Shown here one piece after another: positions 15,895 through 25,558 of a DNA stretch of 56,772 nucleotides. The translations under genes were made by a program, and so were the position numbers. Source of the DNA: JBBAEA01 sp041656175 (GTDB lineage Bacteria > Myxococcota_A > Bradymonadia > UBA4248); the NCBI GenBank assembly GCA_041656175.1, contig JBBAEA010000005.1, positions 1-56,772 of the forward strand. Reading direction: 5' to 3'. Position 1 is the first letter of the stretch; each line of letters begins with the position of its first letter. A model generated the notes under the pieces. The model made no database searches. It was given only the letters and a program-made list of their open reading frames with translations, and was not told the DNA's origin.

Positions 15895-16071
15895 ATTTAG
15901 GGCAGCCGCAAAGTCCTGTTTCGCCAAAAACTAAACGGGGCGTCGCGGGGTGTCCCCGCGGAGGGGGTAGTGGCAAACCCGCGCACAGCGCGGGGTTGAC
16001 ACGTAGGGGGACACTTCCCCCACAAAAATAAAAACTTAAAAATAGCCAAATATACGACTTTGCGGTAGCCA
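15895..16071 (+). mobile_element. 177-bp MITE, copy 1
   Basis: About 170 bp are nearly identical to 55208-55384. The ends are inverted repeats (left GGGCAGCCGCAAAGTC at 15900, right end complement GGCTACCGCAAAGTC). A 9-bp direct repeat, CACCTCAGC, flanks it at 15886-15894 and 16072-16080, the expected target duplication for an IS4-family type transposition. Internally there are a GCGGGGTGTCCCCGC hairpin and a compact family A core (GGGGGTAG ... CGTAGGGGG plus terminal G/C hairpin). No open frame of note. It sits directly before the decayed IS50-like transposase. Confidence 0.75.
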
Positions 16072-16092
16072 CACCTCAGCGAGGCCTATGCA

Positions 16093-17113
16093 ATGAAAAT
16101 TGTTTCGGAGCTTAAGCAAAATAAGACATTTTTTATTGCTGTTGATGCAACGAGTATGAACATAACGGATAAGAAGGATGCGAAAGGGCTCGGCCAGATT
16201 GGTTCACGAGGTAGTACACGGGGTTTGTTGATCCAGTCTGCTTTGAAACTGAGTGCGGTTTCATTAATCGTGGAGCCCAAAACAGAGCCTTGTGGGGAAA
16301 AAAAGCAGCTGGCTTTTCCTATGTCAAGGATAAGTTAGATGCTTCAACTATTGGCAAAATAGATATAAGCGTACGAAGATCGCCTCAATCGCACGAGATA
16401 AGGGTGGCGAGAGTCGAAGTGCAGGCAGCCAAGATTGAACTTCGCCTAAATAGTAGTGATGTAGAAGATTTAGCCAAGCCAAAAGCTAAAAAAAGAGGCT
16501 CTCAGTTCATTTGGTCTTCTAGCCTCACGTTTTACGCGTCAAAGAGCAAGACCCCATTAACAAAGAATTCAAAGCGATTGAATGGCTTCTGTGGACAAAT
16601 CTAGCAGTTGACACGCTCAATGATTGCCAAGCAATTATACAAAGCTATGCATATCGTTGGGTCATTGAGCTCTTTCATAAACAATGGAAATCAGGAGATA
16701 TGAATTCCGAAGAAACGCAACTAATGTGTTATGATGCGATTACGACGCTTCTTAGTCTAATGGTAGTGTCAACGAGTATCCTTCAACGCATTGCGATTTT
16801 AGCAAGAGAAAATCCCGAACTGGACGCAAATGCTGAATTCACTGAGGCGGAGATCGCTGTTTTGGAAGTCATAGAGCAAGAGAACTTTAAACCACATATG
16901 ATGAAAAACACAAAACATGGTATCATTGCTTGGGCTGTTTTGCTTATCGCGTACCTAGGTGGATACGTGGGAGCAACCGCTTCTAGAGGACGCCCTCCTG
17001 GAGCTATCGTGCTCGCAAGAGGGTATCAAAGATTTAAAGAACGCTCTGCCATGATTCAAGAAGTCTTTATAGATAGAAAGAGATTTGATAAACTTTACTC
17101 AAGATTCTCTTGA
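16093..17113 (+). pseudogene. Decayed Tn5/IS50-like (IS4 family) transposase
   Basis: Three frames line up with one Tn5-type transposase. Frame 1 (16093-16338) has FFIAVDATSMNITD, the first catalytic Asp region, and LGQIGSRGSTRGLLIQSALK. Frame 2 (about 16290-16604) has IGKIDISVRRS and KIELRLNSS, matching the central beta region. Frame 3 (from about 16550, ending at 17113) has IEWLLWTNLAVDTL, YAYRWVIELFHKQWKSG (Y-x2-R-x3-E-x6-K, third catalytic residue) and a C-terminal LGGYVGATASRGRPPG. The segment with the second catalytic Asp (the CDREAD region) is missing between frames 1 and 2, the N-terminus is absent, and there are two frameshifts. The element cannot be autonomous. Confidence 0.85.
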
Positions 17114-17193
17114 GTTCCTGCGGAATGTTTTAAGTAATGCTGAGGCTTTAGCCCCCACAAAAACATTAATCTCAAGATGGGAGTGTCCACGCA

Positions 17194-20100
17194 ATGCAAA
17201 AATCTAAGTCTGAAATTTGGGAACAGATCGCGACGTCGCAAAGCCATGCAGTCATTGAGGCAAGTGCCGGAACGGGTAAGACGTTCACGGTGGCGAAGTT
17301 GGTGGTGGAGTTGGTGGCGCGGCGCGTTTGTGCGCTCGATGAGATCTTGATTGTGACCTTTACGCGGGCGGCGACGGCGGAGTTGCAGGATCGCGTGTTA
17401 CGGTTTTTGAGGGCGGCGGAGGCGCAAGCTGAGGGGGAGGAGCGCCGAGCGTTGCGGGCGGCGATTGATGGGGCGCACCGTGCGTCGATTTACACCATCG
17501 ACAGTTTTACGCAAAAAGTACTAAGAGCCAACGCGGATTTGACACGGTTTCCGAGTCGCTATGAGCTCTGCACCGACGATCGCTTACATCAAGAGGCGTT
17601 TGCGCGCTTTTTGCGAAAACACGTGTTGGACGAAAACTTCCGCAAGATTTTGGCGGCGTTTAACGATTTAACCTATAAGTCCAAGGACTACACAGAAATA
17701 CGTAAGCTGTTGATGCAGTGGTCTGGCTTTAAGGGCGAGTTGTATCCGAAAGCGCATGATGATGCGGAAGTTGTGCAGCTGTGGGAGGGGATGCGTCGGT
17801 TTTCAAAGCGCTTTGACGTAGAAGAATTCGGGGATGTCTTGGCGCAGTTTTTTATAGACGCGTTCCTGGTTACGAGTAAGAGAAAAGATGTTGCGGCGTG
17901 TGCAAAGAAGATTCACCACGCGTTGCAGACGCCTCATGTCGATTGGAAAGGGGCGACCAAGGACTTTTACAAAATACTCGATGAGGAGAAGAAAAAACGA
18001 AAGGGCAAAGACATCCTCGGCGAGCCTAGCGCGCTTCAGCAAGAGCTGCTCGATATTTTTAAGCAACTATCGACAAAGCCCCAACCACTTAGTTATTTGA
18101 TAAAGTTGAGTGTGTATTTGCCCAGCTATGTGCAAATATATCGTGCGCTAAAGGAGGAGCTTTCGGTATATGAGCATGATGATTTTTTGCGAATGCTTGA
18201 TGAGCGCATCGGCGAGGAGGCTGATGACGCGCTTGCGATGAGGATTCGGGCGCAATATAAGTTAGCCATCGTCGATGAGTTTCAAGACACAAACCCCGAG
18301 CAGTGGTCGGTATTTCGCAAGATTTTCATGCCAGCCCATGGGGAGCAGCGCCTTATTGTGGTTGGCGACCCCAAACAGGCTATTTACGGATTCCGCGGCG
18401 GGGACGTGCAAACATATGTGCAGGCGCGAAGAGAAATTGTTTACGGATCGGGTAAGCCATATTATTTATCGAAGAATTTTCGCTCAACGCCAAATCTCAT
18501 ACGATTTATGAATAAACTCTACCTTGAAGATCGCGAGAGAGCGGATCTGCTAACGAGCGATGGGATTAAATACGATTTGATTGAATCTGCTTTCCCAGAG
18601 TTGGTGTACAAGAATGAAAAAGATGAAGTCATAGAGGATTTTGAAGCAGTCAAAGTCATGTTGATTGAAGCCAATGAACAAATGCTGCAAGGCGCGCGGG
18701 AGAAGAAATTCGGTATAGAAGATGCGCGGGAACTGCTTAGGAAATCGATAGTGCAGCAGATCCAGATTTTGCAGAGCGAGAATTTGAGCTGTGTTGACGG
18801 GGAGGGGAAAAAGACGCGAATTGCCGACGACATTGTTATTTTGTGTCCGCGTAACAAAGATGTTGCGGATATGGGCAAAGCTCTGCTAGCGGCGAGTATC
18901 GCTTATAAAGTGGACGGCATAGAGGATTTGTTTTGCGTTGAGAATCCTGTTTTTCTGAGTTCGCGCCGATTTTTGCCCTCCGTCGAAGCGCAGGAATTCC
19001 ACGCATTGCTGTGTGCGGTGGAGCGACCACATGATTTGAACTTGCGCCGCGCTGTATGGAACACGCGATTTTACTCCATAGCGATGCAGGATCTGTTTTC
19101 GCCAGAACTCCTCCATAACGACGCGCTCAACGACTTCTTTGGGCGTTGGCAGCAACTCGCCCAAAAGGGGCAGTACGGCTTGATGTTCCACGATATATTG
19201 GAGAAAACCGTATTTTCCAAAGAGCGTATTGTGGGTATGCCCAGCCAGGTGTTGCTGCGCTACCAGAGTATAGCCTCGCGGCTAGCTAGTGTTGCGCAAG
19301 AGTCGCGCTTTACTATAGGGGAACTCATCTTGAAGCTTGAAGCGTTTACGCGAAAAGAAGAGTTGCCCGAGCGATTTAACCAGTTACCCAAAGAGATTGC
19401 CGATGCGAACGTTCGTTTGATGAGTATACACAAAGCGAAGGGCTTAGAGGCGCAGTGCGTTTTTCTGTACGCGATTCAGCGCGCTGCGAATACTCCACCA
19501 TATCCGCGTCGTTTTCATATTCTTGGCGAAGACGGCGAGACGTATAAGCTTTGCCACCTACTAGAGAGCGACAAGGTATACGACGAGTATTGTGACAAGG
19601 AGGAGAAGGAGGAGGCGGAGCGTCTCGCGTACGTAGCGTTAACGCGGGCTGCAGCACTTTTGTATCTTCCGCGATATTTGGGGAACCAAGCCGCGATAGC
19701 GCCGCATGTCGATAGTTTGGATGTGAATTTATTGGCCTGCGACGAAGTCGAGTTCATAGAGGAACCATGGATAGATAAGCGCATTAGAACAGGGCAACTT
19801 CGCGATGCGGATGACGTTTATCGCACCGATGACGCAAGCGACATATGGGACAAACAAAAAAGCTTGCTCTATCCAGAGATAGAAAAACTCGATCTTGAGT
19901 CCAAACGCGTGGTTTTGAGCTCTTACTCAGCGATTGCGCGCCAAATTTCGAGCCGTCGCTGTCCGAGACGTAACAGGAATTTGCTGGAGAACGAGTTTTC
20001 GGCTATCAGCGGTGGGGCAAAGACGGGGAATTACTTACACGCTTTGCTCGAAAGTTTGCCGTTTTCGTATGTGGCTAAAGCTGTGCAAGAGGGCTTGGGC

Positions 20101-20739
20101 GAAGAAGACTACTTGACTAAAGAGGCATGCTCACCTGATCTAGTGAAAGATCAGTTTTTTGTCACTAATCGCTTGCACAAGATTCAAAATCAATACGGCT
20201 TTAGCGATGAAAACCACGAACTTGCAAAGCGCATGATCTACCGCATTCTTACCCGAGCGATACCAGTAATCGCGGAGCAGGGGCTTTGTTTTTGCAATAA
20301 CTTGCGCAAGGAGCTCGACTTCACCTTCCCGATTCCAGAGCGATACAGTGTAGAGCTCAACTTTGATGAACGATTTCGCAGCGAAAAAGGTTTTATCATT
20401 GGTTACATAGATTTGCTCTTTTTTGCCAACGATAAGTTCTACATCTTGGATTGGAAGAGCGATAGCCTTGATGACGTCCAACGCGCCGATAAAAAGGCTT
20501 ATGTTTATTCGCGCTATGAGTGGCAGATCATCGTTTATTCACTAGCCTTGTGTAAAATTCTAAAAATCACAAACAAGACCGAATTTGATGCAAAGTTTGG
20601 TGGAGTTATCTACGCGTTTTTACGCGAAGTTGGCGGCAACTCCGAACAAGAGCCATTCGTTATGATGGACACGAGTTACGAAGATATCCAAGGCTACGAA
20701 AAGAAGCTTAAGACACACGATTTCTCAGGCGATTCGTAG
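17194..20739 (+). CDS. recB: RecB-like helicase-nuclease (exodeoxyribonuclease V beta subunit)
   Basis: ATP-dependent 3'-5' helicase and nuclease for double-strand break processing. At 1181 residues it has RecB size. Visible SF1 motifs: Walker A IEASAGTGKTFTVAKL (residues ~21-36), motif Ia IVTFTRAATAEL, Walker B AIVDEFQDTNPEQWS (~359-373), VGDPKQAIYGFRGGDVQTY, LSKNFRSTPNL, MSIHKAKGLEAQ and RLAYVALTRAAALLYLP. The C-terminal nuclease domain has the RecB signature IGYIDLLFF...ILDWKSD (around 1069-1090). ATG at 17194 follows GGGAG at longish spacing. No recC or recD is present in the window: the gene is followed at once by a convergent gene. It may act with distant partners or be an AddA-like stand-alone variant. 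Confidence 0.9.
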   Translation: MQKSKSEIWEQIATSQSHAVIEASAGTGKTFTVAKLVVELVARRVCALDEILIVTFTRAATAELQDRVLRFLRAAEAQAEGEERRALRAAIDGAHRASIYTIDSFTQKVLRANADLTRFPSRYELCTDDRLHQEAFARFLRKHVLDENFRKILAAFNDLTYKSKDYTEIRKLLMQWSGFKGELYPKAHDDAEVVQLWEGMRRFSKRFDVEEFGDVLAQFFIDAFLVTSKRKDVAACAKKIHHALQTPHVDWKGATKDFYKILDEEKKKRKGKDILGEPSALQQELLDIFKQLSTKPQPLSYLIKLSVYLPSYVQIYRALKEELSVYEHDDFLRMLDERIGEEADDALAMRIRAQYKLAIVDEFQDTNPEQWSVFRKIFMPAHGEQRLIVVGDPKQAIYGFRGGDVQTYVQARREIVYGSGKPYYLSKNFRSTPNLIRFMNKLYLEDRERADLLTSDGIKYDLIESAFPELVYKNEKDEVIEDFEAVKVMLIEANEQMLQGAREKKFGIEDARELLRKSIVQQIQILQSENLSCVDGEGKKTRIADDIVILCPRNKDVADMGKALLAASIAYKVDGIEDLFCVENPVFLSSRRFLPSVEAQEFHALLCAVERPHDLNLRRAVWNTRFYSIAMQDLFSPELLHNDALNDFFGRWQQLAQKGQYGLMFHDILEKTVFSKERIVGMPSQVLLRYQSIASRLASVAQESRFTIGELILKLEAFTRKEELPERFNQLPKEIADANVRLMSIHKAKGLEAQCVFLYAIQRAANTPPYPRRFHILGEDGETYKLCHLLESDKVYDEYCDKEEKEEAERLAYVALTRAAALLYLPRYLGNQAAIAPHVDSLDVNLLACDEVEFIEEPWIDKRIRTGQLRDADDVYRTDDASDIWDKQKSLLYPEIEKLDLESKRVVLSSYSAIARQISSRRCPRRNRNLLENEFSAISGGAKTGNYLHALLESLPFSYVAKAVQEGLGEEDYLTKEACSPDLVKDQFFVTNRLHKIQNQYGFSDENHELAKRMIYRILTRAIPVIAEQGLCFCNNLRKELDFTFPIPERYSVELNFDERFRSEKGFIIGYIDLLFFANDKFYILDWKSDSLDDVQRADKKAYVYSRYEWQIIVYSLALCKILKITNKTEFDAKFGGVIYAFLREVGGNSEQEPFVMMDTSYEDIQGYEKKLKTHDFSGDS

Positions 20740-20749
20740 TTCTAGCAGC

Positions 20750-21109
20750 CTACTCGCCTGCGAGGCTATTGAATTTTTGCCTGACGCCGGGGGGCAAGGT
20801 GTCGGTGGGGAAAGAGCAGGGCCCTAAGCCAATAAATACTAGGGCGCGTAAACAAACCCCGATGGCTTCTTTATACTCCTGTACTTGCTCAACGGACATT
20901 TTGTCGTTTGCGGGAATGCCCTCTAGCTGCTCTAGCATCACTTCCCCTATCCGTTTCACTTCTTTCTGCATTTTGTCGCAGTTTTGGGTCATTTTGGACG
21001 CCTCTTCGAGCGATTGGCATGACTCCAGAATAGTCTTCTCCTTTGGTTTACACGCTATAAAAGCCAGGCAAGAAGCTAGAAAGAGCACAGCGATGGTCGC
21101 TTTTGACAT
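20750..21109 (-). CDS. Small Cys-containing lipoprotein, unknown
   Basis: Short lipoprotein: MSKATIAVLFLASCLAFIAC with lipobox Cys at residue 20, then about 100 mature residues with four further cysteines (ESCQ, QNCDK, GVCLR, GPCSF), which could form two disulfides. Largely helical. ATG at 21109 has a GAGGG site. It lies 17 bases downstream of the GAF-protein gene on the same strand and could be translated from the same mRNA. I do not recognise the family. Confidence 0.7.
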   Translation of the reverse strand: MSKATIAVLFLASCLAFIACKPKEKTILESCQSLEEASKMTQNCDKMQKEVKRIGEVMLEQLEGIPANDKMSVEQVQEYKEAIGVCLRALVFIGLGPCSFPTDTLPPGVRQKFNSLAGE

Positions 21110-21126
21110 AAGTATCCGCCCTCGTA

Positions 21127-22857
21127 TCAGTTTTCTACATCTAGCCCGAGCAAAGCGAAGTCCGCGGCAATTTCGTTCGCTAGCAGACGATAAAATAAGT
21201 AGGAACTATAACCCTTCCACCAAATCCAGTTGGTGTCGTGGTCTACTTCTACAATGATAACGCCCGCAACGTCGTCCTTCATGCGAATGGGGTAGGCGAT
21301 GGCGGAGTAGGAACCCTCGCGCGACGGCATGAAGTAGTCGCTCAACGGGCGCCAGCCCGCTTCCTTGGCTTCACTGCTCACGCGGGCATCGACGATTTTG
21401 CCGAGCGTTTCGTTGACGTAAAGTTCGGAGTCAAAGACGGTACTACCGTCGCTGAGTTTCCCGCCCGTCAACGTGATGCAGCGGTTTAGTCGCACCGCCA
21501 AGGTTGAAAGCGATGAGCGTTTGTCGCTGCTGTGTATGGGGAGATCGATGTCGTTAAAGTGCGTAAACCCGTGTGGGTTCACAAAACGCAAAACTTCGTC
21601 GCCATGCTTATCGAGGGTTTTGTAGGCAACGGCAAAGCAAGGCGCCTGCGTTGTGCTAGCGATAAGTTTGTTGATACGCTCAATAAAGAGCGCCAAGACG
21701 GTATGCAAATCGGCGCTCTCCTCGCTTTTACGAAAAAGTCGCTCCACCGCGAGCTGCTGCTCACGTACCGATTCGATGAGCCAGAGTTGCTGGGCATAAA
21801 GGGTGAAGAAGGATGAACGGCGTAAGTACGCGCCTAGCCGAGCGGCGAGTGTTTCGAGTACACGTGATGCGAGCGAAGAGAGCGGCATCGGTTCAAAAAA
21901 GTTGATCGACAAAAAGCCCATCAACTCGTTCTCGCTCATTTCGTTGTGCGCCAAAAGCGGAATGAGTACCGTTAACTGCTCTTTAGGGCGATTGGCATTG
22001 GTCGAAAACCGGTACACGGGCTCCTGCGTCTCGCCCATCGAAAACCACGCGTTGGAATCGTTGTCGGCGATAAAAATATTGAGCGCCGCGCTTTTGGCAC
22101 GTCGAGTTTCCTCAAAAGCGCAACCGAGCAAACCCGCTGATTGATCTTTGTTGACGTAAAACTGCAACGACGTGAGCTTATCATAGTCTTTCTCTTTATC
22201 GGGCTTTACAAAGAGCTGCTCGCTCACGATCTCAAACTGTACATCGCCCGTCGGCGACATGACCATAGCCTCCAAGGAGCTCGATAAAATCAGACTTACG
22301 GAGTGGTCGGCGCCGCACCAAAGAGGAACATACTCCAGCACTCGCTCCAAAAAATCCTTCACCGCCATGTTCTCGCTATCATCAAAAAGCATGCGCAGCG
22401 AATTGTGCCTAAACGCGCGAATGGCTTCGTTAATACGCGTTCGTAGCGCCACGACCAGCACATCGGACTTAAAACCAGACGCACTCTCGTTCATCACAAA
22501 AGCGTGAATATGCTCGCGCCCCGGCTCCGAAATCGACAGCACCGGCAAAACATAAAGCTCACGCTCGCCCATCGTTTTGGCGAGCACGGTATCGAGCTGC
22601 TCTTGTTGTCGCGCCTCGCGCACAAGCCCCTGATAATCCACTGCAAAATCAGCAAGCTCGCTGCCAAACTGCGTCACCCGCATACATACCCCAGGCATAT
22701 AACTAGCCTCAAAACCGACCAGAACGAAAACCTGACTAATCTTATGGTCGCTGAGCAGGGGAAGCAGGTATCGGTGCAGGTGCACCCCCAAAATCTCGAC
22801 GCTACCGTCGCCCCAAGGTGATTGAAATTGCATGGAATCGTGAAGGGGAATTTGCAT
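21127..22857 (-). CDS. GAF-domain protein
   Basis: A ~576-residue cytoplasmic protein without membrane segments or signal peptide. The C-terminal third (from about residue 395) reads like a GAF domain: a long helix (LIESVREQQLAVERLFRKS), FIERINKLIASTTQAPCFAVAY, then strands ending IAYPIRMKDDVAGVIIVEVDHD. A second, degenerate sensor-like region may lie near residues 160-370 (LIPLLAH, GFLSINFFEP). There is no kinase, cyclase or output motif, so it may be a stand-alone ligand sensor. The frame begins with TTG at 22869, but ATG at 22857 has GAGGAA four bases upstream and is preferred. The small lipoprotein gene follows. Confidence 0.65.
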   Translation of the reverse strand: MQIPLHDSMQFQSPWGDGSVEILGVHLHRYLLPLLSDHKISQVFVLVGFEASYMPGVCMRVTQFGSELADFAVDYQGLVREARQQEQLDTVLAKTMGERELYVLPVLSISEPGREHIHAFVMNESASGFKSDVLVVALRTRINEAIRAFRHNSLRMLFDDSENMAVKDFLERVLEYVPLWCGADHSVSLILSSSLEAMVMSPTGDVQFEIVSEQLFVKPDKEKDYDKLTSLQFYVNKDQSAGLLGCAFEETRRAKSAALNIFIADNDSNAWFSMGETQEPVYRFSTNANRPKEQLTVLIPLLAHNEMSENELMGFLSINFFEPMPLSSLASRVLETLAARLGAYLRRSSFFTLYAQQLWLIESVREQQLAVERLFRKSEESADLHTVLALFIERINKLIASTTQAPCFAVAYKTLDKHGDEVLRFVNPHGFTHFNDIDLPIHSSDKRSSLSTLAVRLNRCITLTGGKLSDGSTVFDSELYVNETLGKIVDARVSSEAKEAGWRPLSDYFMPSREGSYSAIAYPIRMKDDVAGVIIVEVDHDTNWIWWKGYSSYLFYRLLANEIAADFALLGLDVEN

Positions 22858-22897
22858 CTTGTTCCTCAAAAAGCCAGATTAGTACCGATACGCCACA

Positions 22898-23380
22898 CTA
22901 GGCGCCAAGCCTCTTACGCATCTCAATAGCTTGCGACTCAAATGTCAATTTATTGAAGAAATTTTCTAAGCCTTGCGCCGATTTCGGAAATTGTACGCAA
23001 AGCCACTCAAGACCCAAAGCATCCACCTGCGACTGCAAGCAGTTCACTAAGCCCGTCCCTACGCCACGACGTCTGTATTCAGGCAGAATAAATATTTCGT
23101 TAATGTTGGCATAGCGACTCACTTCAAAGAGCGAAGCCTGCGTCTCAATGACCGCTGCAATGTAGCCCAAAATCTGCCCATCTGCCTCGGCAACCCATGC
23201 CAAATAGCGCTGTTGAGCCAACAATTCTTGGCGCATCTGTCGCATCGTATGCGCAAACAGCTTCTCGTTAACCCGCACCTTGGCGAGGGCATCACGCGCT
23301 GCGTCCAAGGCTTGCAAGTACAATTGTTGCACCGCGTCGAGGTCCTTAAGTAAAAGTGGGCGATAGCTCAGCGAATCCAT
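22898..23380 (-). CDS. GNAT-family N-acetyltransferase
   Basis: 160 residues, the usual size. It has the acetyl-CoA fold: an N-terminal RPLLLKDLDAVQQLYLQAL, the strand WVAEADGQILGYIAAVIET, and motif A in NEIFILPEYRRRGVGTGLVNCL (Q/R-x-x-G-x-G/A loop binding acetyl-CoA). Motif B is the end segment GLEWLCVQFPKSAQGLENFFNKLTF. Substrate unknown. It sits 28 bases upstream of the GAF gene start on the same strand and could be co-transcribed with it. Confidence 0.88.
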   Translation of the reverse strand: MDSLSYRPLLLKDLDAVQQLYLQALDAARDALAKVRVNEKLFAHTMRQMRQELLAQQRYLAWVAEADGQILGYIAAVIETQASLFEVSRYANINEIFILPEYRRRGVGTGLVNCLQSQVDALGLEWLCVQFPKSAQGLENFFNKLTFESQAIEMRKRLGA

Positions 23381-23439
23381 AGCCTCAATATCCTCAAATT
23401 AACTCGTATTTTCCTGTTCAATATATTCTTCTTTAGCTC

Positions 23440-23585
23440 GGGGGGGAAGTTTCCCCCCGCGCCAAAGCCTCCTCATAACTCGCCAACAATCGCTAAATAA
23501 AATGCGTTGTATGCGCTTGTTTCGCGCATCCACCGCATTTTATGCGATTGTAGCGCGACTTATTCGGGGGTCTTTGGCTCCCCCC
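23440..23585 (-). repeat. Family A hairpin element, copy A5
   Basis: Inverted orientation and informative: the basal stem is AGCCAAAG paired with CTTTGGC instead of the usual GCGCAAG/CTTGCGC, a compensatory change on both arms. The apical hairpin is ATGCGC-GAAACAA-GCGCAT with a flanking CGCATAAAATGCG/CGCATTTTAT arm. It lies between the GNAT gene and pilB. Confidence 0.8.
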
Positions 23586-23605
23586 TCGCATACGCCAGTC
23601 TCGCA

Positions 23606-25339
23606 CTAATCTGGCGCCGTTACACGCACGATCTCGGCGAGCGAGGAAGTTCCGTCGAGTAGTTTTGTGATACCCGCTTGGCGTAGCGTTTGCATGCCGA
23701 GGCGTATGGCTTCCTCTTTAAGTTCGGCCGTAGAATAGCCTTGAAGTACGTAACCCCGAAGTTCATCTCCAAAGACCATCACTTCATACAAGGCTACACG
23801 TCCTTTGTAGCCACCGTTACACTTACTGCAACCCACGGGTTCAAAAATTTGGGCGCTTGGAATTTTGTCTTCAGGAACTTGTGCGCGGCGCAAAACCTCG
23901 CGATCCACCGCCACCGGACGCTTACAGTTGTTGCAGAGTTTTCGCGCCAAGCGTTGTGCCAAAATAAGGTTAACCGATGAAGTGAGCAAAAAGGGCTCTA
24001 TGCCCATATTGAGCAGGCGCGAAACTGTGGATGGCGCGTCATTGGTATGTAGCGTCGATAGAACCATATGTCCCGTTAAAGCGGATTTAACAGCGATCTC
24101 CGCAGTCTCGAAGTCGCGGATCTCGCCAACCATGATGATGTCAGGGTCTTGGCGTAGGAATGATCGCAGAGCCGAGGCAAAGTTCAGGCCAATGGCGTCG
24201 ACAATTTGGACTTGGTTGATTCCCGTTAAGTTAAATTCGACTGGGTCTTCCGCTGTCGAAATATTGTCCGAAATAGTATTGAGTTCGGCAAGTGCCGAAT
24301 AGAGCGTAGTGGTTTTACCAGAACCCGTGGGACCAGTAACCAAAACCATGCCAAAGGGGCGGTGTATCGCTTCTTTAAAGGCGTCCAGCGCTTTTTGCTC
24401 AAAACCGAGCTTGGTCATATCAAGCTGTAAACTGCTCTTGTCGAGCAAACGCATAACGACTTTTTCGCCAAAAAGCGTAGGTAGCACCGAGACTCGGAAA
24501 TCCATCTCGCCCTTTTTACCAAGCTTGAGCTTAATACGGCCGTCTTGTGGCAGGCGTCGCTCAGCGATGTCAAGGTTGCTCATGATTTTAATACGGCTAA
24601 CCATCGCGTTTCGCAGCCGCAGCGGCGGCTTCATAATCTCTTTTAATACGCCATCGATGCGAAAGCGTACGCGCATGATTTTTTCGTACGGCTCTATATG
24701 GATATCGGAGGCTGCATTTCGTATGGCATCGATCAAGATCGCATTGACCAAGCGAACAACGGGCGCTTCTTCGGCAGCATTCTGCAGATCTACGATGTTG
24801 ACGGTTTCTTCGGTTTCGCCAAAGTCGATGTCCTCGAGGTTAAACTGATCAAGAAAGTCGTCTTCTTCTTCTATTTCGTGGGGGCGCACAAAGACGCCAT
24901 CGGCTGGGTAGTGCTTTTGGATCGCGTCGCGAATACTCTGCTCTCCCGCAACGACGACTTCGATGTTATAGCCCGTTAAAAACTTCAGGTCGTCAATGGC
25001 AAAAATATCTGTGGGGTCGCTCATGGCAACAATGAGCGCTTGAGCAGAACGGCTAACGGGAAAGCACAAATGTTTCTGTGCCATATCGCGCGGTATGAGC
25101 TTTAAGAGCTCTTCGCTCACTTCACCTAAGTCTTCGAGCTGCACAGAAGGCACGCCGAATTGGCGACTTAAAAAATGCGTTAATTCGCTGTCTTTGACGT
25201 AGCCGAGTTTCGTAAGATGACCCGATAATCTACCACCACCTCGCCTTTGCGCTTCCTTCGCATGCTCCAGTTGTGCACCGTTAATGAGTTGGCTGCGCAA
25301 TAGCAATTCACCAAGTTTTGTCTCTTTGTTACTAGACAT
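23606..25339 (-). CDS. pilB: Type IV pilus assembly / type II secretion ATPase (PilB/GspE)
   Basis: Cytoplasmic hexameric ATPase that drives pilus extension or type II secretion. The N-terminal MshEN-type region (GELLLRSQLINGAQLEHA, PSVQLEDLGEVSEELLKLIP) is followed by the ATPase core: DIHIEPYEKIMRVRFRIDG, Walker A GPTGSGKTTTLYSAL (~330-344), Asp box AEDPVEFNLTGINQVQ, Walker B LRQDPDIIMVGEIRDFETA and the His box STLHTNDAPST. A four-Cys zinc site (CNNCK and CSKCNGGYKGR) follows. The 577-residue length fits PilB. ATG at 25339 has AAGGAGGG. No other pilus genes lie in the window. PilB versus GspE cannot be settled without the partners; the N-terminal domain favours PilB. Confidence 0.85.
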   Translation of the reverse strand: MSSNKETKLGELLLRSQLINGAQLEHAKEAQRRGGGRLSGHLTKLGYVKDSELTHFLSRQFGVPSVQLEDLGEVSEELLKLIPRDMAQKHLCFPVSRSAQALIVAMSDPTDIFAIDDLKFLTGYNIEVVVAGEQSIRDAIQKHYPADGVFVRPHEIEEEDDFLDQFNLEDIDFGETEETVNIVDLQNAAEEAPVVRLVNAILIDAIRNAASDIHIEPYEKIMRVRFRIDGVLKEIMKPPLRLRNAMVSRIKIMSNLDIAERRLPQDGRIKLKLGKKGEMDFRVSVLPTLFGEKVVMRLLDKSSLQLDMTKLGFEQKALDAFKEAIHRPFGMVLVTGPTGSGKTTTLYSALAELNTISDNISTAEDPVEFNLTGINQVQIVDAIGLNFASALRSFLRQDPDIIMVGEIRDFETAEIAVKSALTGHMVLSTLHTNDAPSTVSRLLNMGIEPFLLTSSVNLILAQRLARKLCNNCKRPVAVDREVLRRAQVPEDKIPSAQIFEPVGCSKCNGGYKGRVALYEVMVFGDELRGYVLQGYSTAELKEEAIRLGMQTLRQAGITKLLDGTSSLAEIVRVTAPD

Positions 25340-25558
25340 GTCCCTCCTTTTTGGCCTCCGCTCTACGCGAAACGCGCAAATGATAACGCCAAGTCATTGA
25401 TAGAGCAAGTATTCATTTATAATGCAAGAAGCTGTGTAAGCATCTGCGGCATACCGCTAAACGCGTTCCAAGGGAACTGCCCTTAAGCGGCTTTGGATGG
25501 CTAGCTCCAGCAGCACGAAGTTTCTCTAGCCCCCCACCTCGTTTACCGAGCTCACCGC
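25340..25558. other. Intergenic region with weak family C traces
   Basis: Between the divergent pilB and dksA genes. A CTAAACGCGTTCCAAGGGAACTGCCCTTAAGCGG segment (about 25457-25491, written here only as landmark) resembles the hairpin tail of family C. I see no gene and no convincing pilB promoter. Confidence 0.35.
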
